The notes under the pieces: generated by a model
The model's input: only the letters and a program-made list of their open reading frames with translations
Told to the model about the DNA's origin: nothing
The model's database searches: none
Part shown: piece after piece, positions 5,579-6,872 of the stretch
Position numbering within the stretch: the stretch's first letter is position 1
How the letters are laid out: every line of letters begins with the position of its first letter
Program-made: the position numbers and the translations under genes
Source: Prevotellaceae bacterium
GTDB lineage: Bacteria; Bacteroidota; Bacteroidia; Bacteroidales; Bacteroidaceae
Direction of reading: 5' to 3'
Length of the DNA: 6,872 bases
Assembly (NCBI GenBank): GCA_022508685.1
Contig: JAFLUS010000104.1
Location: 1-6,872 of the forward strand

Positions 5579-6750
5579 CATTCGATTTTGACAAACTGAC
5601 CACGCGCCGCGGAAGCGGCAGCGTCAAGTGGGATGCACAACCCGACGCCGAAGTGCTCCCGCTCTGGGTAGCCGACATGGACTTCGAAGCCGCCCCCTGC
5701 ATTCGGCGTGCCATTGAGGAACGCGCCCGCCACGGCGTATTCGGCTACGTCCAGATGCCTGAAGCCTACTACGACGCCGTTCGCAACTGGTTCAGCCGCC
5801 GCCACCATTGGGACATCGACCGCTCCCACATGCTCTACACCATCGGCGTCGTACCCGCCATTTCGTGCTGCATCAAGGCACTCACCATGCCCGGCGAGCG
5901 CGTGCTCGTCACCTCTCCCGTCTACAACTGCTTCTACTCCTGCATCCACAACAACGGCTGCGAAGTAGCCGAAAGTCCGCTCCGCATCAACGCCAGCGGA
6001 ATGTACGAAATGGACTGGGACGAATTCGAACGCCAATGCGCCAACGAGAAAACCCGCCTGTTCCTGCTCTGCAACCCCCACAACCCGGGCGGCCGCATCT
6101 GGAGCGTAGACGAACTGCGCCGCATCAGCACCATCTGCCAACGCCATGACGTGTGGGTAGTCAGCGACGAGATACACAACGAACTCGTCATGCCCGGCAA
6201 CCACTACACGCCCTACTACACCGTCACCACCGACCTCGACCACAGCGTCGCCCTCACTTCGGCAAGCAAGTCTTTCAACATCGCCGGTCTGCAACTCGCA
6301 AGCATCGTCTGCGCCAACCACGACGCACGCCGACGCATCGACCGCGCCATCAACATCAACGAAGTCTGCGACGTCAACCCCTTCGGCGTCGTCGCCACCA
6401 TTGCCGCCTATTCCGACGAAGGTGCCGAATGGCTCGACGGCCTCAACCGCTATGTGCAGCAGAACTACGAACTCGTTCGCCAGTTTGCCGACCGCCATCC
6501 GCAGTTCACCCTCATGCCGCTCGAAGGCACCTACCTCGCATGGCTCAACGTATCTCCGCTATGCCAGCACCTCGGCATCAACGTCGAGCAGTTGGAGCAA
6601 CGCCTCATCAGCGAAGCCAAAATCTACTTCAATGCCGGCACCCACTACGGCACCGCCGGCGAAGGTTTCCTCCGCATCAACATGGCGTGCCAACACTCCA
6701 TTTTGACTGAAGCCCTCCAACGCTTCGACCGCTTCATCGCACAACAATGA
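5575..6750 (+). CDS. patB: MalY/PatB family PLP-dependent C-S lyase
   Basis: This 391-residue cytoplasmic fold-type I PLP enzyme belongs to the MalY/PatB group. The group typically cleaves C-S bonds of cystathionine, cysteine or S-substituted cysteines to a thiol, pyruvate and ammonia. Hallmarks in order: LPLWVADMDF (28-37), the group's N-terminal signature; FGYVQMPEAYYDAV (56-69); SPVYNCFY with Tyr117; CNPHNPGGRIW (166-176) with Asn170 at the PLP ring; SDEIHNEL with Asp198 facing the pyridine nitrogen; SASKSFNIAGLQ with Lys232 as Schiff-base lysine; and FLRINMA with Arg367 for the substrate carboxylate. All key residues are present, so it should be active. The start at 5575 is set by the ATGA overlap with DUF3737 and by the family N-terminus; the frame is open back to 5068, but that part only shadows DUF3737. 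It may supply homocysteine, degrade cysteine conjugates or act as an aminotransferase; the sequence does not choose. Confidence 0.92.
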   Translation: MTFDFDKLTTRRGSGSVKWDAQPDAEVLPLWVADMDFEAAPCIRRAIEERARHGVFGYVQMPEAYYDAVRNWFSRRHHWDIDRSHMLYTIGVVPAISCCIKALTMPGERVLVTSPVYNCFYSCIHNNGCEVAESPLRINASGMYEMDWDEFERQCANEKTRLFLLCNPHNPGGRIWSVDELRRISTICQRHDVWVVSDEIHNELVMPGNHYTPYYTVTTDLDHSVALTSASKSFNIAGLQLASIVCANHDARRRIDRAININEVCDVNPFGVVATIAAYSDEGAEWLDGLNRYVQQNYELVRQFADRHPQFTLMPLEGTYLAWLNVSPLCQHLGINVEQLEQRLISEAKIYFNAGTHYGTAGEGFLRINMACQHSILTEALQRFDRFIAQQ

Positions 6751-6759
6751 TAAGTAAGC

Positions 6760-6802
6760 AACAAAAGAGGCTGCCTAAACTTGTTAGGCAGCCTCTTTTG
6801 TT
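6760..6802. terminator. Strong two-way intrinsic terminator
   Basis: A perfect 19-bp stem pairs 6760-6778 with 6784-6802 around the 5-nt loop ACTTG. The core is GAGGCTGCC/GGCAGCCTC, and the A-rich and T-rich flanks (AACAAAA and TTTTGTT, continued by TTG) give a U-tract on either strand. It begins 9 nt after the stop of the patB-like gene and ends 23 nt before the stop of the minus-strand gene at the right edge, so it can end both transcripts. Confidence 0.92.
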
Positions 6803-6825
6803 TTGCGTGAAAATTTGACCTACTA

Positions 6826-6872
6826 TTAAATCGGGCGCGTCACGTCGTAAAGCCACTGGCGGTGGATGTCGT
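6826..6872 (-). CDS. C-terminus of an unidentified convergent gene (partial)
   Basis: On the minus strand the last 14 codons read DIHRQWLYDVTRPI and then stop (TAA at 6826-6828). Codons are mostly C- or G-ending (GAC ATC CAC CGC CAG TGG), matching the window's habit, while the sequence beyond the stop becomes AT-rich. Together with the two-way terminator just beyond, this supports a real gene end. Fourteen residues are too few to name a family. Confidence 0.55.
   Translation of the reverse strand, partial: DIHRQWLYDVTRPI

Noticed and set aside
4778..5581. Minus-strand frame of 267 codons opposite DUF3737
   Set aside because: It has the same codon-bias origin: low-complexity Val/Ala/Asp sequence, with no promoter and a recognisable family on the other strand.
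5557..6498. Minus-strand frame of 313 codons opposite the PatB-like gene
   Set aside because: It mirrors an enzyme with all catalytic motifs intact. The antisense product is Val/Gly/Asp-rich and unlike any protein I recognise.
1..6872. Mobile element, CRISPR array, defence or toxin-antitoxin system
   Set aside because: No transposase or integrase, no regularly spaced repeats, no terminal inverted repeats with target duplications and no known defence domain are visible in the read genes.

Overview
The window looks like chromosomal DNA from a GC-rich member of the Bacteroidales, possibly a Prevotella relative. The evidence is three close matches to the Bacteroidetes -7 promoter element (TAnnTTTG), little use of Shine-Dalgarno sites, a very strong preference for C-ending codons, and families common in this group (DUF3467, a beta-propeller lipoprotein, MalY/PatB). 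The genus is inference. I see no insertion sequence, CRISPR array, tRNA or rRNA.

Layout. Positions 1-217 are an AT-rich control region with a cluster of TTAACA/TGTTAA palindromes followed by a -7 box. A two-gene unit then runs rightwards: a beta-propeller lipoprotein (218-1825) and a secreted alpha/beta hydrolase (1848-2660), probably acting together in the cell envelope. A hairpin at 2674-2725 closes this unit and also serves the convergent DUF3467 gene (2746-3072, minus strand). The DUF3467 gene and the MATE gene diverge from a short region in which their -7 boxes lie only 22 bp apart, so the promoters are probably interlocked.

The rightward MATE exporter (3200-4693) is followed after 33 bp by a DUF3737 protein (4727-5578). 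That gene overlaps a MalY/PatB-type PLP enzyme (5575-6750) by ATGA. The three probably form one operon ending at a strong, two-way terminator (6760-6802). The last 47 bases hold the C-terminus of a convergent minus-strand gene.

The most interesting item is the MATE / DUF3737 / C-S lyase operon. The DUF3737 protein reads as a regular ten-coil solenoid with an Asn/Asp ladder and two Cys-bearing ladders in strict register, and it is translationally coupled to a sulfur-amino-acid lyase. A joint function has not been shown here and is offered as a hypothesis. The beta-propeller/esterase pair is a second functionally undefined unit.
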